In this document: positions 42,389-52,367 of the stretch, piece after piece
Layout: the number at the start of each line of letters is the position of its first letter
Numbering within the stretch: the stretch's first letter is position 1
NCBI GenBank assembly: GCA_903825445.1
Contig: CAIKAS010000006.1
Span: 1-64,000, forward strand
Direction: 5' to 3'
Source of the DNA: an uncultured Acidobacteriia bacterium
GTDB lineage: Bacteria > Acidobacteriota > Terriglobia > Bryobacterales > Bryobacteraceae
Length of the DNA stretch: 64,000 nt
Made by a program: the position numbers and the translations under genes
Notes under the pieces: model-generated
Told to the model about the DNA's origin: nothing
Databases searched by the model: none
The model's input: the letters and a program-made list of their open reading frames with translations, nothing else

Positions 42389-44917
42389 TTACGAAGCTGC
42401 GGCCGTAATCTCCGGGGCTTCCATTTCGGCGGGAGCATGTGTTCCGCCCAACGAAACGGCCTCGGCCAACTGCATCGGAACTACCGAACTGCGGTCCTTC
42501 TTGCGCAGACGTTTGCCTTTATACATGCGTCTGTCAGCTTCAGCGAGAAGTTGTTCCGCGTCTGTACCGTCTTCGGGGAAGTTCGCAATGCCCACGCTGA
42601 TCGAGAGAGTACTCGGTTCCGGCGTCGCTTCCCCAGCCTTGCGTGCAACCGATCGCATGCGCTCCACCTTCAACTCCAGTTCCTCTTCCGTCGCGGTGGG
42701 GATCAGCATGACGAACTCGTCGCCGCCCAGTCGCGCCACGTAGTCGTTCGGTCCGCAGTGTTCACGCAATCCGTTCGCGACGATGCGCAGCACGCGGTTG
42801 CCTGCAAGGTGGCCGAAACGATCGTTCACCTGCTTGAATCCGTCCAGATCGGCGACAACCACCGCCAGCGTCGTACCCGTCCGCGCCGCTCGCGAAACCT
42901 CGTGATCGAGCGACAGGAAAAGCGATCGTGCATTCGGCAGATTCGTAAGATAGTCGGTCGTGATGGAAGTTTCCAGCAGCCGCTGACTCAGAGCATTTTC
43001 AACCGCCAGCGCCACTTTCGAACTGATCGCCTGCAGGATGCGGAGATTCTCTTTGCTAAACGCGTCGCGTTCCGCGCGATAAAGCGCCAGCACGCCAAGC
43101 ACTCCGTTCACCCCATCAAGCGGCACTGCCAGCGCCGAACGCAGCGTGCTGTATTTGGTCGGATCGTTCAGGTAACCGGCTTCCACCGAGGGATTCCCGT
43201 TCAGAATCGACTTGTTATTTTCTGCCACCCAACCGGAAAGGCCCTGGCCGACCGGTATTTCGAGAGAAGTGAATAACCGAAGATTCTCGCCGCAGACGTA
43301 TTCCGGTGTCAGCTTTTCTTCACGACGAATGTAAACTGCCAGCGTTTCGTAAGGAATAAGACGCTTCAGCCGGACTCCAACAAACGCCAGCGCTTCCTGC
43401 AAACTGAGCGCGTGCCCCAGATCCTGTGTCAGTTCGTAAAGCATCTGTGCTTCCTGCGTGGCAGCCGCAATAGTAGCCATCGGGTCGCCAGCCGGAACAC
43501 CAGCCGGGGAACCCGCCGCGGCGGGAGTCGTTGGTTCGGTCTCTGTCGATGAGGCAAATCCGGTGGCAGGCGCCAGACCGCGCTCAATCTTTACGTCCAT
43601 CGAAAGCTTGCTGCCCGTTTTTTCGCTGCCAGCACTGACGGCCATGCGCTCCAGTTCCACATAGCGGCGTTTTAGAATGTCCACCACCACCGGATCGAAA
43701 GCCTTGCCCGATTCACCCACCACGATCTTCATCGCTTCATCAAGTGGCATGGCACGGCGATACTGGCGATCTGAAGCCAGCGCATCCAGGCAATCGACCG
43801 CAGAGAGAATTCGCGCACCCACGGGAATATCCTCGCCCGCAAGTCCGTACGGATACCCGGTGCCGTCCCACTTTTCATGGTGGGCACGCACAATCGGAAC
43901 TACCGGATACGGGAACTTAACCTCTTCCAGAATCTCCGCGCCAACCAGCGGATGGATCTTCATTTTCTCGAACTCTTCCGGCGTCAGCTTACCCGGCTTC
44001 GAAATGATGTGTTCCGGAACGGCGAGCTTGCCGATGTCATGCAGCAGCGCCGCGGCCTGCAGCGCATCCAACTCGTCCGGATTCATTTTGATCTCGCGTC
44101 CGATTTCAGTCGCATACACACGCACGCGCTGCAGGTGATCGTGTGTAGTCGCATCTTTAGCTTCAATGGCGAGCGCCAGCGCTTCGATAGTTCGCAGGTG
44201 AAGACCCGCGATTTCTTCCACGTGAACCTTATCGTTCTCAAGACGGGTCAGATACGTTCTGTATTGGCGATAAACGAAGGCCACCAGGATCAGCAGTACT
44301 GTCGGAGCCTGCCAGTGAGTCCGCTTGCTGAGTTCTCCCAGAATGACAATCTGCCACGCCACCACCGCGGCCGCAAGGTGGTATTGCATCGCCCAAAAAA
44401 ACGTTCCATACCAGGTGGCGTAAATGGACTTGCCCTCAGTCAGGGCAACTACGCCCGCCACCATAACCGTATTCACGATGAAATAGACTGCGGCAGTAAG
44501 AGCGAGCAACAGAAAATTGTCTTCGCCCAGAAGCTTATTCAATGGACCGTGGAAAACTGTGTGGGAAGCGATCACGGCCAGACAAAACGAGCAGGCCGTA
44601 AATGCCACCTGAATCGCTCTGGGTCGGTTCTTTGCCTTCCAGAGACACTGGACGATAGCACCACCAAAGGCAATCGCGAGCGCCTCAGGCAGCGTGAACT
44701 TGGCAATACCGACCAATATAAACAGAAAATTGACCGACAAGGACGCTAGTTTCACCATCGGCAGGCGAACTTTCAGGCCCGATGTCAGCAGGGTAATCAG
44801 AAAGAAAAAAGCGAAAAAATAAGGATCGGGGGACTTAAAGCGTAGAAATTCCACCACCAGGCCGGTGAGCCCGGACCCGAGAATCAGAGCGATGTAGAAT
44901 TTGGCCCGTAGCGGCAT
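42389..44917 (-). CDS. Membrane HD-GYP / GAF / GGDEF cyclic-di-GMP enzyme
   Basis: 842 residues. Residues ~8-220 hold about seven TM helices (MASE-like). The HD-GYP domain spans ~240-420 with HDIGK at 293-297 and 'HHEKWDGTGYP' at 346-356. The GAF domain is ~490-645. The GGDEF domain is ~655-805 with intact 'RLGGDEF' (731-735). The inhibitory RxxD I-site is absent: residue 722 is Gly and 725 is Asp. Both the phosphodiesterase and diguanylate cyclase sites look complete, so the protein could make and break c-di-GMP under control of the membrane and GAF sensors. It is divergent from the sigma-54 activator. Confidence 0.93.
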   Translation of the reverse strand: MPLRAKFYIALILGSGLTGLVVEFLRFKSPDPYFFAFFFLITLLTSGLKVRLPMVKLASLSVNFLFILVGIAKFTLPEALAIAFGGAIVQCLWKAKNRPRAIQVAFTACSFCLAVIASHTVFHGPLNKLLGEDNFLLLALTAAVYFIVNTVMVAGVVALTEGKSIYATWYGTFFWAMQYHLAAAVVAWQIVILGELSKRTHWQAPTVLLILVAFVYRQYRTYLTRLENDKVHVEEIAGLHLRTIEALALAIEAKDATTHDHLQRVRVYATEIGREIKMNPDELDALQAAALLHDIGKLAVPEHIISKPGKLTPEEFEKMKIHPLVGAEILEEVKFPYPVVPIVRAHHEKWDGTGYPYGLAGEDIPVGARILSAVDCLDALASDRQYRRAMPLDEAMKIVVGESGKAFDPVVVDILKRRYVELERMAVSAGSEKTGSKLSMDVKIERGLAPATGFASSTETEPTTPAAAGSPAGVPAGDPMATIAAATQEAQMLYELTQDLGHALSLQEALAFVGVRLKRLIPYETLAVYIRREEKLTPEYVCGENLRLFTSLEIPVGQGLSGWVAENNKSILNGNPSVEAGYLNDPTKYSTLRSALAVPLDGVNGVLGVLALYRAERDAFSKENLRILQAISSKVALAVENALSQRLLETSITTDYLTNLPNARSLFLSLDHEVSRAARTGTTLAVVVADLDGFKQVNDRFGHLAGNRVLRIVANGLREHCGPNDYVARLGGDEFVMLIPTATEEELELKVERMRSVARKAGEATPEPSTLSISVGIANFPEDGTDAEQLLAEADRRMYKGKRLRKKDRSSVVPMQLAEAVSLGGTHAPAEMEAPEITAAAS

Positions 44918-45181
44918 ACCAGAGCACTTAAGTTGCCTCAGTTTAACACGTTCGGCGGCCTCTCGTAAGTCCTACAAAACACGTAATTGGTGGTATGCCC
45001 ATAGCCGTTAGTACCAGCAAGGTCAAAGTGAGACGGCTGACGGCAGAGGCGTTGACCCTCTTCAGCAGTTACCAAATGGCACCCGGGGGCAGGGAGAATC
45101 GCCGAATAACGCGGCATATTCCAAGCGGTAACGTTGACAAATCAATCATTTAGGAACGAATATTGAGATACAGATCTCCCC
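44918..45181. other. Divergent intergenic region with candidate plus-strand promoter
   Basis: 264 bases without a credible gene. A consensus -35 TTGACA lies at 45134-45139, with a weak GAATAT -10 about 18 bases further on, about 25 bases before the activator start. No RNA gene or long repeat was seen. No convincing -24/-12 (GG-N10-GC) element was identified by eye. Confidence 0.4.
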
Positions 45182-46315
45182 ATGAATCCCTTTCGCCGGG
45201 AAAGTGACCGACTGACGCCAACCGGAGCCGAGTCCCCGACTGCGGTACCGGCACACCATGAGCGCCTTTCAGTCGGCAGCGAATCGGATAACGCGGAATC
45301 CCTGGTAAAGCGGGAATCCACCTCGCTGCGCCCCGCAGTCCGGCACCTCTACCTGATGGGCATGTCGGCCATCATTGCTTCGCGTTCCATGCAAAGGGTG
45401 ATGGAAAAAGTGGAGAAGGTCGCCCGAACAGATTCCACAGTGCTGATCGGCGGCGAAAGCGGCGTAGGCAAGGAACTGATCGCCCGCGCCATCCATCACT
45501 ACTCGCCACGCCGCGAGAGACCGTTTGTGGATCTGAACTGCGCGGCGTTTCCGGAAAACCTGATCGAGAGCGAACTGTTCGGCTACGAAAAAGGCGCCTT
45601 CAGCGGCGCGGACAACGTCAAGCTGGGCATGTTCGAAACCGCCTCCGGTGGCACCTTGTTCCTGGACGAGATTGGCGAACTGGATACCCGAATGCAGCCA
45701 AAACTGCTTCGGGTGTTGGATGGATACCCTTACTACCGACTCGGTGGCGCACGCAAGGTTCAGTCAACCGCGCGAGTCGTGACCGCAACAAATGCGGGGC
45801 TGGAAGACGCTGTGCGGCGCGGGCGGTTCCGCTCCGATCTCTACCACCGCCTCGACGCCATTCAGTTGCATGTGCCACCATTGCGCGAACGCATCGAGGA
45901 TATCGGGCCGCTCTGTGAACTGTTTCTTCAGTCCACTGGATGCTCGCTGCGCGAAGATGCAGTGGCGCTGCTTCAGGATTATTCATGGCCGGGCAATATT
46001 CGGGAACTCCGAAATGTTCTGAACAAAGCGGTGGTCTTCGCTGAGGGGACGGAACTCACGCCCGCCGATCTTCCGGCTGACATCCGCGGTAAAACTGCAC
46101 CCACTTCCGGATACTCACTGGAACGAATCGAAGAGCAGACCATCCTCCGCGCTCTCGATCAAACCGGCGGTCATCAGCAAAAGGCGGCCGACATTCTTGG
46201 CATCTCCCGCCGCACGCTGATTCGCAAACTGAAAACCTACGGTTCGGTCCGCACCCACGGTGGTGCAAGCCATAGTGCTGGTCGGGGAAAAAGCGGACCA
46301 GGGGTAGGCTTGTAA
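45182..46315 (+). CDS. Sigma-54-dependent AAA+ transcriptional activator without receiver domain
   Basis: 377 residues. The N-terminal ~60 residues are short and without a known sensor fold. AAA+ domain ~65-300: Walker A 'GESGVGKE' 91-98, 'GAFSGA' at 138-143 (usual GAFTGA, with Thr replaced by Ser in the sigma-54 contact loop), Walker B '[10 protein letters not shown]' 158-167, and '[13 protein letters not shown]'. A Fis-type HTH closes the protein ('[22 protein letters not shown]'). Lacking a receiver domain, it is either constitutive or controlled by a partner. Targets are unknown; the pgi gene lies 92 bases downstream. Confidence 0.93.
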   Translation: MNPFRRESDRLTPTGAESPTAVPAHHERLSVGSESDNAESLVKRESTSLRPAVRHLYLMGMSAIIASRSMQRVMEKVEKVARTDSTVLIGGESGVGKELIARAIHHYSPRRERPFVDLNCAAFPENLIESELFGYEKGAFSGADNVKLGMFETASGGTLFLDEIGELDTRMQPKLLRVLDGYPYYRLGGARKVQSTARVVTATNAGLEDAVRRGRFRSDLYHRLDAIQLHVPPLRERIEDIGPLCELFLQSTGCSLREDAVALLQDYSWPGNIRELRNVLNKAVVFAEGTELTPADLPADIRGKTAPTSGYSLERIEEQTILRALDQTGGHQQKAADILGISRRTLIRKLKTYGSVRTHGGASHSAGRGKSGPGVGL

Positions 46316-46407
46316 ATCCCGCGACCTCCGCTGTTGGAAAATACTAGTTGCGGCTTCGCGCGACAATCGATCCGTGCGTCCGCGCCGCACCACAGGAGAT
46401 CCGAAAC

Positions 46408-48096
46408 ATGACGCAGAATCTGCCACCCGAACTGGCATCCGCTTACGACGCAGCGGTTACCGACTGGACCACGAACGCGAAAGTCGCCCGCTTGTGGAAT
46501 CAGGATGCCAGCCTCTGGACGTCGGCGTCAGGCAAAGATTCCGAGAAGGAATGGATGGGCTGGCTCGGTATCGTCGAGGATCAAACCAAAGCGTCGGCCC
46601 GTTTCGCGGAAATTGCGGAACTGGCCCGGAAAGGCGAATTCCGCAACGTAGTGCTGTTGGGTATGGGTGGTTCGAGTCTGTGTCCGGAGGTGCTTTCGTT
46701 CACCTTCGGCCCGCAACCTGGCTTCCCGGTGATGCACGTGCTCGATTCCACCGATCCCGCACAGGTTAGCGCCATCGAGGCCGCAGCCGACCCGAAAGAC
46801 TCACTGTACATTGTGGCCAGTAAATCCGGCACTACCCTCGAGCCGAATATTTTCAAGCAGTATTTTTTCGAACGCTCCGGTCGCGATGGCTCTCGTTTCA
46901 TCGCCATCACAGACCCCGGGTCCCGGATGGAAAAGGTCGCGAAGGCAGACGGTTTCAAAGAAATCTGTTACGGGCTGCCGTCGATCGGTGGCCGTTTCTC
47001 CGCGCTTTCGAATTTCGGCATGGTGCCCGGTGCGGCCATGGGACTCGATATCCCGAGATTGCTCGCGCGGGCTTCGGAGATGGTAACTGCGTGCCGTGAA
47101 TCCGACGCCGCCACTAATCCGGGCGTATCGCTCGGCCTGTCTCTCGGCTCACTGGCGAACCAGGGACGGGATAAAGTGACGCTCGTCGCGTCACCCGCGA
47201 TTTACGATTTAGGCGCGTGGCTGGAACAACTCATCGCCGAGTCCACCGGGAAAGACGGAAAAGGCTTAATCCCCGTGGACCGCGAACCTCTCGGCCCGCC
47301 TGACGTCTATGGCCAGGACCGCGTTTTCGTTTACATCCGTTTCACTCCGCTTCCGGATGCGCACCAGGAGGCTGCAATCGCGGCGCTCGAGGCCGCCGGC
47401 CAACCCGTGATTCATATAGCAGTTCATGACCCCTACGACATCGGCGCCGAGTTCTTCCGTTGGGAAATGGCCACTGCGGTCGCCGGTTCCATCATTCACA
47501 TCAACCCTTTCAACCAGCCCGACGTGGAAGCCAGCAAGATCAAAACCCGCCAACTGACGGACGAGTATGAACTGAAGGGAAGTCTGCCCGCCGAAACTCC
47601 CATCCTCGAAGCCGATGGCCTGAAATTCTTCACCGACGATAAGAACGCGGCAAAGCTGAAAGGGGCGAACGCCGCGGAAATCCTCAAGTCGCACCTCGAC
47701 CGCATCGGCGCAGGCGATTACTTCGCCCTGCTCGCCTATATCCAAATGACGTCCGCCCACGAGGAAACTCTGGGCGCACTGCGCCTCGCCGTGCGAAATG
47801 ACAAGCGAGTGGCGACCTGTCTGGGCTTTGGCCCGCGCTTCCTGCATTCCACTGGCCAGGCGTACAAAGGCGGACCGGATTCCGGCGTTTTCCTCCAGGT
47901 CACCTGTGACGACGCCCGGGATCTCCCGATCCCGGGCCAGAAGTACACCTTCGGAGTAGTCAAAGCGGCGCAGGCAAGGGGAGACTTTGGCGTGCTTGCC
48001 GAACGCGGTCGGCGGGCCCTGCGCGTGCACCTCCCCGCGGACCTCGAAGCAGGCTTGGCGACGCTGGGGAAGGCCATACGCACGGCTCTTGCCTGA
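46408..48096 (+). CDS. pgi: Glucose-6-phosphate isomerase (PGI module of Tal-Pgi type)
   Basis: 562 residues from ATG 46408, preceded by AGGAG. SIS-fold signatures: 'VVLLGMGGSSLCPEVLSFTFG', 'LYIVASKSGTTLEPN', 'GRFSALSNFGMVPGAAMGLD' and 'EQLIAESTGKDGKGLIPV'. The C-terminal 'YIQMTSAHEETLGALRLAVR' and 'GFGPRFLHSTGQAYKGG' match the PGI half of bifunctional transaldolase/phosphoglucose isomerases rather than classic Pgi. Here it stands alone, without the transaldolase half. It interconverts glucose-6-P and fructose-6-P. Confidence 0.9.
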   Translation: MTQNLPPELASAYDAAVTDWTTNAKVARLWNQDASLWTSASGKDSEKEWMGWLGIVEDQTKASARFAEIAELARKGEFRNVVLLGMGGSSLCPEVLSFTFGPQPGFPVMHVLDSTDPAQVSAIEAAADPKDSLYIVASKSGTTLEPNIFKQYFFERSGRDGSRFIAITDPGSRMEKVAKADGFKEICYGLPSIGGRFSALSNFGMVPGAAMGLDIPRLLARASEMVTACRESDAATNPGVSLGLSLGSLANQGRDKVTLVASPAIYDLGAWLEQLIAESTGKDGKGLIPVDREPLGPPDVYGQDRVFVYIRFTPLPDAHQEAAIAALEAAGQPVIHIAVHDPYDIGAEFFRWEMATAVAGSIIHINPFNQPDVEASKIKTRQLTDEYELKGSLPAETPILEADGLKFFTDDKNAAKLKGANAAEILKSHLDRIGAGDYFALLAYIQMTSAHEETLGALRLAVRNDKRVATCLGFGPRFLHSTGQAYKGGPDSGVFLQVTCDDARDLPIPGQKYTFGVVKAAQARGDFGVLAERGRRALRVHLPADLEAGLATLGKAIRTALA

Positions 48097-48129
48097 TGCC
48101 GAACCTTCGTTTGCTACCATAAATCTGTT

Positions 48130-48339
48130 ATGGCAATTCCGAATGTTAAGCGTTTCCGCCCCTTCTGCACCACCTGCAATGAGAGCTTTTCCGTCATGGC
48201 GGTTTTACCCCGCGATGTGAACGTTGATGCCTATTTGGCTGACGTTGTGGCGCGCCACGATCACAAAGCTTTCCAGGATGCGAAGAACCTGCACACCAAG
48301 GTCCGCGTCGGTCAGCAGAAGCAGAAAAAAGCGAAGTAG
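48130..48339 (+). CDS. Small conserved hypothetical protein
   Basis: 69 residues: 'MAIPNVKRFRPFCTTCNESF' with a CxxC pair, then 'RDVNVDAYLADVVARHDHKAFQDAKNLHTKVRVG' and a Lys-rich tail ('QQKQKKAK'). The basic tail suggests nucleic-acid or ribosome contact, but I recognise no family. It lies 33 bases after pgi and is followed by palindromes and a terminator, so it is likely the last gene of that transcript. Confidence 0.6.
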   Translation: MAIPNVKRFRPFCTTCNESFSVMAVLPRDVNVDAYLADVVARHDHKAFQDAKNLHTKVRVGQQKQKKAK

Positions 48340-48354
48340 TTTTCGCTCTTCCCG

Positions 48355-48435
48355 CGCGAAATTTCGCGTGTTTACTTACCGCTCACAGGTTTCCGCCGGT
48401 CTGGCGCGTTTCATCGCAGCCAGACCGGTGCTTTT
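48355..48435 (+). terminator. Palindrome plus strong stem-loop ending the pgi transcript
   Basis: A perfect 14-base palindrome CGCGAAATTTCGCG lies at 48355-48368. Further on CCGGTCTGGC (48396-48405) pairs perfectly with GCCAGACCGG (48419-48428) around a 13-base loop and is followed by TGCTTTT, a plausible intrinsic terminator. It separates this unit from the convergent HEAT-repeat gene. Confidence 0.6.
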
Positions 48436-48469
48436 CCCTATACTTCTTCGCCCGACTTAGACCAGCGCC

Positions 48470-49765
48470 TCAGAGCCGCGCTTTGAGACTTCTCAGCGCC
48501 CGCAGGCCTTCCTGCGCCAGCGCGCTGTCAGGATCGCGGCTGAGCTTATCCAGCCACGGCACGGCAGTAGAATCCCCACTCACAGCCAGAATTCTCGCCA
48601 GTTGAATCTTCTCGTCTTTGGTCCCTGTCTCCAGCGGTTGGCGCAGAGCTGCCAGGATCGCCGGACGCCGGGCCGCTTCTATCAGGTACGCCGATGCCGT
48701 GTCCCGCCACGCCGCTGAATTCAGCGTATTCAATAAATACCGAAATGGCGCATTCTCGGCCAGATTTACGTCGCCGGTCAGTGTAATGGCAAATGCGGAA
48801 GCCAGACGCGGAGGCATCTTGTCATCGTCCTTCCACACTTTGTCGATTGCCGCGCGGTCACCCGGATCCCCAATACGTCCGAGCCCTTCCACCGCCGAAG
48901 CACGCAGTCGCTCGTCCTTCGACGCGATATAACGCTGCAAAAGGACGCGGTCCACCGGCTCTGGCATCAGCGCAATAGCATTCAGCGCCGAGCGTTCCGC
49001 CTTGCTGCCGCGCGGGCTCGCCACAATGCCCCGCAACGCCGGCAGCCCTTCCTTCGCCTGCAGCAGACCCGCTGTCTCAATCGCCACCGATTGAATCCTG
49101 TCGTCCAGATCCCGCAGCAGGTACACAATCTTCGGCCCCGCTTCCGGATCGCCGATCTTCCGGATCGCCACCAGAGCTTCATACATCACGGTGTTGTCCT
49201 TGGTTCGCAGCGCTTCCACCAGATCGGGGATAGCTGCCTTGCCGCGCAAAATGCCAACCGCACGGCACGCCCCCGCGCGAACCTCCATGCCGGTGCCGTG
49301 GCTCGCCAGTTGCCCGATGGCCTGCACTACCTCAGGCCGCACCGTTACATACCCTTCCACCACCTGATCGTTGGAATCGCTGATCTTCGCCTTAATCGAC
49401 GCCCCCACCCGTGAGATCGACGCCCCCGGTCCCTGTCGCACATAGCCCGGCAGATAAAAGTTCACCAGCCCGTCGGTCGCGCGCATCTGCATTTCCGGGT
49501 CGGGATCGTGCGTGGCAGCAATCAGCGGATCAAGCGAATCCTTACCGCCCAGTTCCGTCAGTTGCTTCACCACCTCGATTCGCGTATCGAGTGCCGGGCT
49601 GTTGAGATAAAGGGCGAGTTTGGGGATCGCCACCTGGCCATCCTTCGCCACAGTCCGAATGTCCTTTGGGGTTGCGCCCGGAGGGTTGGAACCAGAAGAA
49701 GCCGGACCTGATTGGGCCAGCAAGGGAATCGACAACAGCAGACTGATAAGGATCGGACGGCGCAT
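48470..49765 (-). CDS. Exported HEAT-repeat protein
   Basis: 431 residues with signal peptide 'MRRPILISLLLSIPLLAQ'. A short Ser/Gly/Pro linker is followed by about eight HEAT units (~45-430), for example 'DTRIEVVKQLTELGGKDSLDPLIAATHDPDPEMQMRATDGL', 'EVRAGACRAVGILRGKAAIPDLVEALRTKDNTVMYEALVAIRKIGD' and 'PWLDKLSRDPDSALAQEGLRALRSL'. Probably a periplasmic protein-binding scaffold. No enzymatic motif is seen. Confidence 0.85.
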   Translation of the reverse strand: MRRPILISLLLSIPLLAQSGPASSGSNPPGATPKDIRTVAKDGQVAIPKLALYLNSPALDTRIEVVKQLTELGGKDSLDPLIAATHDPDPEMQMRATDGLVNFYLPGYVRQGPGASISRVGASIKAKISDSNDQVVEGYVTVRPEVVQAIGQLASHGTGMEVRAGACRAVGILRGKAAIPDLVEALRTKDNTVMYEALVAIRKIGDPEAGPKIVYLLRDLDDRIQSVAIETAGLLQAKEGLPALRGIVASPRGSKAERSALNAIALMPEPVDRVLLQRYIASKDERLRASAVEGLGRIGDPGDRAAIDKVWKDDDKMPPRLASAFAITLTGDVNLAENAPFRYLLNTLNSAAWRDTASAYLIEAARRPAILAALRQPLETGTKDEKIQLARILAVSGDSTAVPWLDKLSRDPDSALAQEGLRALRSLKARL

Positions 49766-49802
49766 CTAATACGATTATGCCGCTAAAACCACTGCGAATG
49801 CG

Positions 49803-50648
49803 CTACCGAATGAATTCGACGTCCACTTTGTGCGGAATCACGCCCGCTTCAAAGCCCTTATCGAGCAGCAGCTTCACTGCCTTCGGAATATCTTCGCCCG
49901 CGTCCACCGTGTAGTGGTTTACGTACATCCCTACGAACTTCTCGGCCAGTCGCGGCTCCATGTCACGCGCGAACTGCATGGCATATTCGAGTGCCTCGGC
50001 GTGATTGTCCAGCGCATATTGGATGCTTTCCCGCATCATACGGCAGCATTCGGTCTTGATATGATCCGGCAGAGCCCTCGATAAAACGTTCCCGCCCAGT
50101 GGCAGCGGTAACCCGTAAGTCTCTTTCCACCACTTGCCCATGTCGAGCACCCGATGGAAGCCGGACTTATTGTAAGTCAGTTGCGCTTCGTGAATAATCA
50201 GACCAGCGTCCGCCCCGCCTTCCTGCACGGTCTCCAAAATCTTGTCGAACGGAACCACCACCGGAATAAAATCCGGCTCAAAAATCTTCAACGCGAGATA
50301 AGCCGTAGTCAGAAGACCCGGAATAGCGATCTTCTTGCCCTTGATTTCTTCTGGCTCCATCGGGCGAGTGGTGACCACCAGCGGTCCGTAACCGTCGCCC
50401 ACGCTCGACCCGCTGGCCATCAGCGAATACTTGTCGGCCACGTAGGGGTACGCATGGTACGAAATTGCGGTCAGGTGATAAACGCCTTCGCGCGCGCTCT
50501 TATTCAGCGTTTCGATGTCTGAAAGTACGTGCCGGAAATGGACGAACGAAGAACGGACCTTTTTAGTGGCCAGTCCATAAAACATAAATGCGTCATCGGA
50601 GTCCGGACTATGGGCGCTCACGATTTCAAAGGATTGTTGTTCCGGCAT
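49803..50648 (-). CDS. mqnD: 1,4-dihydroxy-6-naphthoate synthase MqnD (MqnA/MqnD family)
   Basis: 281 residues with a periplasmic-binding-protein fold but no signal peptide. 'SAHSPDSDDAFMFYGLATKK' is the MqnD-type start, followed by 'YHLTAISYHAYPYVADKYSLM', 'GDGYGPLVVTTRP', 'PGLLTTAYLALKIF', 'ADAGLIIHEAQLTYNKSG' and 'LPLPLGGNVLSR'. It converts cyclic dehypoxanthine futalosine to 1,4-dihydroxy-6-naphthoate, the substrate of the prenyltransferase at 5852-6736. MqnA cannot be fully excluded, but the N-terminus favours MqnD. Confidence 0.82.
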   Translation of the reverse strand: MPEQQSFEIVSAHSPDSDDAFMFYGLATKKVRSSFVHFRHVLSDIETLNKSAREGVYHLTAISYHAYPYVADKYSLMASGSSVGDGYGPLVVTTRPMEPEEIKGKKIAIPGLLTTAYLALKIFEPDFIPVVVPFDKILETVQEGGADAGLIIHEAQLTYNKSGFHRVLDMGKWWKETYGLPLPLGGNVLSRALPDHIKTECCRMMRESIQYALDNHAEALEYAMQFARDMEPRLAEKFVGMYVNHYTVDAGEDIPKAVKLLLDKGFEAGVIPHKVDVEFIR

Positions 50649-50787
50649 GGCGAGGGGGCAGAATTGTCCAGTATCTCATGCCGCCCGCGACCACCATGCC
50701 GTCACTTTTGCCGAATTCCGCCCCCATCTTTGGCGATAGCGGCTGGCAGACGCGTGGGATAGCTACTGGCGGACGCATCCCCGGGAT

Positions 50788-52365
50788 CTAAACTTCGCCG
50801 TTCTGCATACGCTCCGCCAGGTGTTCGCTCGCCCGCATCGAAAGCGCGCTGATCGTCATAGTCGGGTTCTGCCAGCCGCACGTCACAAAGCACGCGCCAT
50901 CCACCACCAGCAAATTCTTGATGTCGTGGCTCTGGTTCCATTTGTTAAGCACACTGGTCTTCGGGTTGTCGCCCATCCGGCAGGTGCCCACCTCGTGAAT
51001 GCTGTAGCCCGGCGGATAATACTTATCCGTCTTCGTAATGATGTCCCATCCCGCCGCCCTGAACAATTCTTCCGCAGTATCCGCCGCATCTTTCGCCTGG
51101 TTGATCTCGTTTGCGCTGTCGTGCACTTCGATGTGAAGCGCGGGAATCCCCCACTCGTCCTTCACCAGAGGATTGATCCGGACATGATTTTCGAAGCGCG
51201 GCACGCGTTCGCCGTAAATGCTCGCCGAAACGCAGGAGCCGGCATAGTGGTCCAGCTTCTTCTGCAGTTCTTCGCCGTATTCCGCGAAATCGTTAGCTGC
51301 GGGGCTGCCGTTGCCATTGATCATCATGCAATAGCCCTTGATGAAGTTCCGCTTCTCCTCTTTCTTCAGATTGCGGAATCGCGGAATGAACACACTCCCG
51401 CCCATCAGCCCTTCCGGAGCCTTGCCGTCGCGCGCTTCCGGCACCGACGCCAGTACTCTCACGCCGTAAATCTGGTCGTGCAGATAATGCCCCATAACGC
51501 CGCTCGAATTGGCAATCCCGGAATTCAGCAGCAGCCGTGTGCTTTCAAGCGTCCCCGCCGCCAGCACCACCACCCGCGCTTTCACATGCATCTCGCGTCG
51601 CGAATGACGGTCGATAAAATGGGCACCGTTCGCCAGGCCTGTCTTCTTATCCGTCGTAATCTCCCGGACGATAGCATTCGAAACAATCTGCAGCTTACCC
51701 GTCGCCATCGCGTCCGGCAGAAGCAGGTTGATCGAACTCGCCAGTCCGTTAACGCCCAGCGATGACCGCATCGTCGAGAGCGGAATTCCACGCGGCCCGG
51801 CGAGTTCCGTGATCTTTTTCATCACGCCGCTCGAGTTATTCATGTTCGCCTGCACCACGAAATCGCCGTCCGGAAACTGCGGCCAGCCTTCCTTGCGTCC
51901 GCTCACACGGAATATCTGTTCCACCTGGGAGTAGTAAGGCGCCACATCCGCCAGCCGGATTGGCCAGCTGTCGCCCCGCCCATCGATCTCTGCCGCATTG
52001 AATTCGAAATCGCTCAGGCGGAAAGACTGTCTCGACCAAAACAGGCTCCTCCCACCCAGCAGCCGAACCCGCACCCAGTTATACGGCGCAGCCGGATCGT
52101 GCGTGTATGGCACCTCTTTTTCGTCCACCCACTGTTCCGCATTAGCCTCATTCGCCTGGATTACATGCGAGAGCCGCCCCGGCTTATTGAATCCCCTGTA
52201 AGGCATTTCGTGCGTCGGCTTCGTGACACGGTCGCGCAAGTAGTCGGCTTCCGGGCCAGCGTTCAGCATCAGGCAGGAAATGCCTTTCTGCGTCAGAACC
52301 TTTGCCGCCATACCGCCGGAATGGCCAGATCCCACAATCAATACATCGAAATCTTTGAGTGCCAT
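50788..52365 (-). CDS. GMC-family FAD oxidoreductase, catalytic subunit
   Basis: 525 residues from ATG 52365. FAD motif '[17 protein letters not shown]' (GSGHSG at 12-17), '[24 protein letters not shown]', '[19 protein letters not shown]', and the C-terminal active-site region '[18 protein letters not shown]' (His) and '[16 protein letters not shown]' (Asn). It has no signal peptide; the adjacent upstream gene encodes its Tat-signal small subunit, so it may be exported in complex with it. Oxidises an alcohol or sugar; the substrate is unknown. The two genes are 2 bases apart. Confidence 0.9.
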   Translation of the reverse strand: MALKDFDVLIVGSGHSGGMAAKVLTQKGISCLMLNAGPEADYLRDRVTKPTHEMPYRGFNKPGRLSHVIQANEANAEQWVDEKEVPYTHDPAAPYNWVRVRLLGGRSLFWSRQSFRLSDFEFNAAEIDGRGDSWPIRLADVAPYYSQVEQIFRVSGRKEGWPQFPDGDFVVQANMNNSSGVMKKITELAGPRGIPLSTMRSSLGVNGLASSINLLLPDAMATGKLQIVSNAIVREITTDKKTGLANGAHFIDRHSRREMHVKARVVVLAAGTLESTRLLLNSGIANSSGVMGHYLHDQIYGVRVLASVPEARDGKAPEGLMGGSVFIPRFRNLKKEEKRNFIKGYCMMINGNGSPAANDFAEYGEELQKKLDHYAGSCVSASIYGERVPRFENHVRINPLVKDEWGIPALHIEVHDSANEINQAKDAADTAEELFRAAGWDIITKTDKYYPPGYSIHEVGTCRMGDNPKTSVLNKWNQSHDIKNLLVVDGACFVTCGWQNPTMTISALSMRASEHLAERMQNGEV

Positions 52366-52367
52366 TT

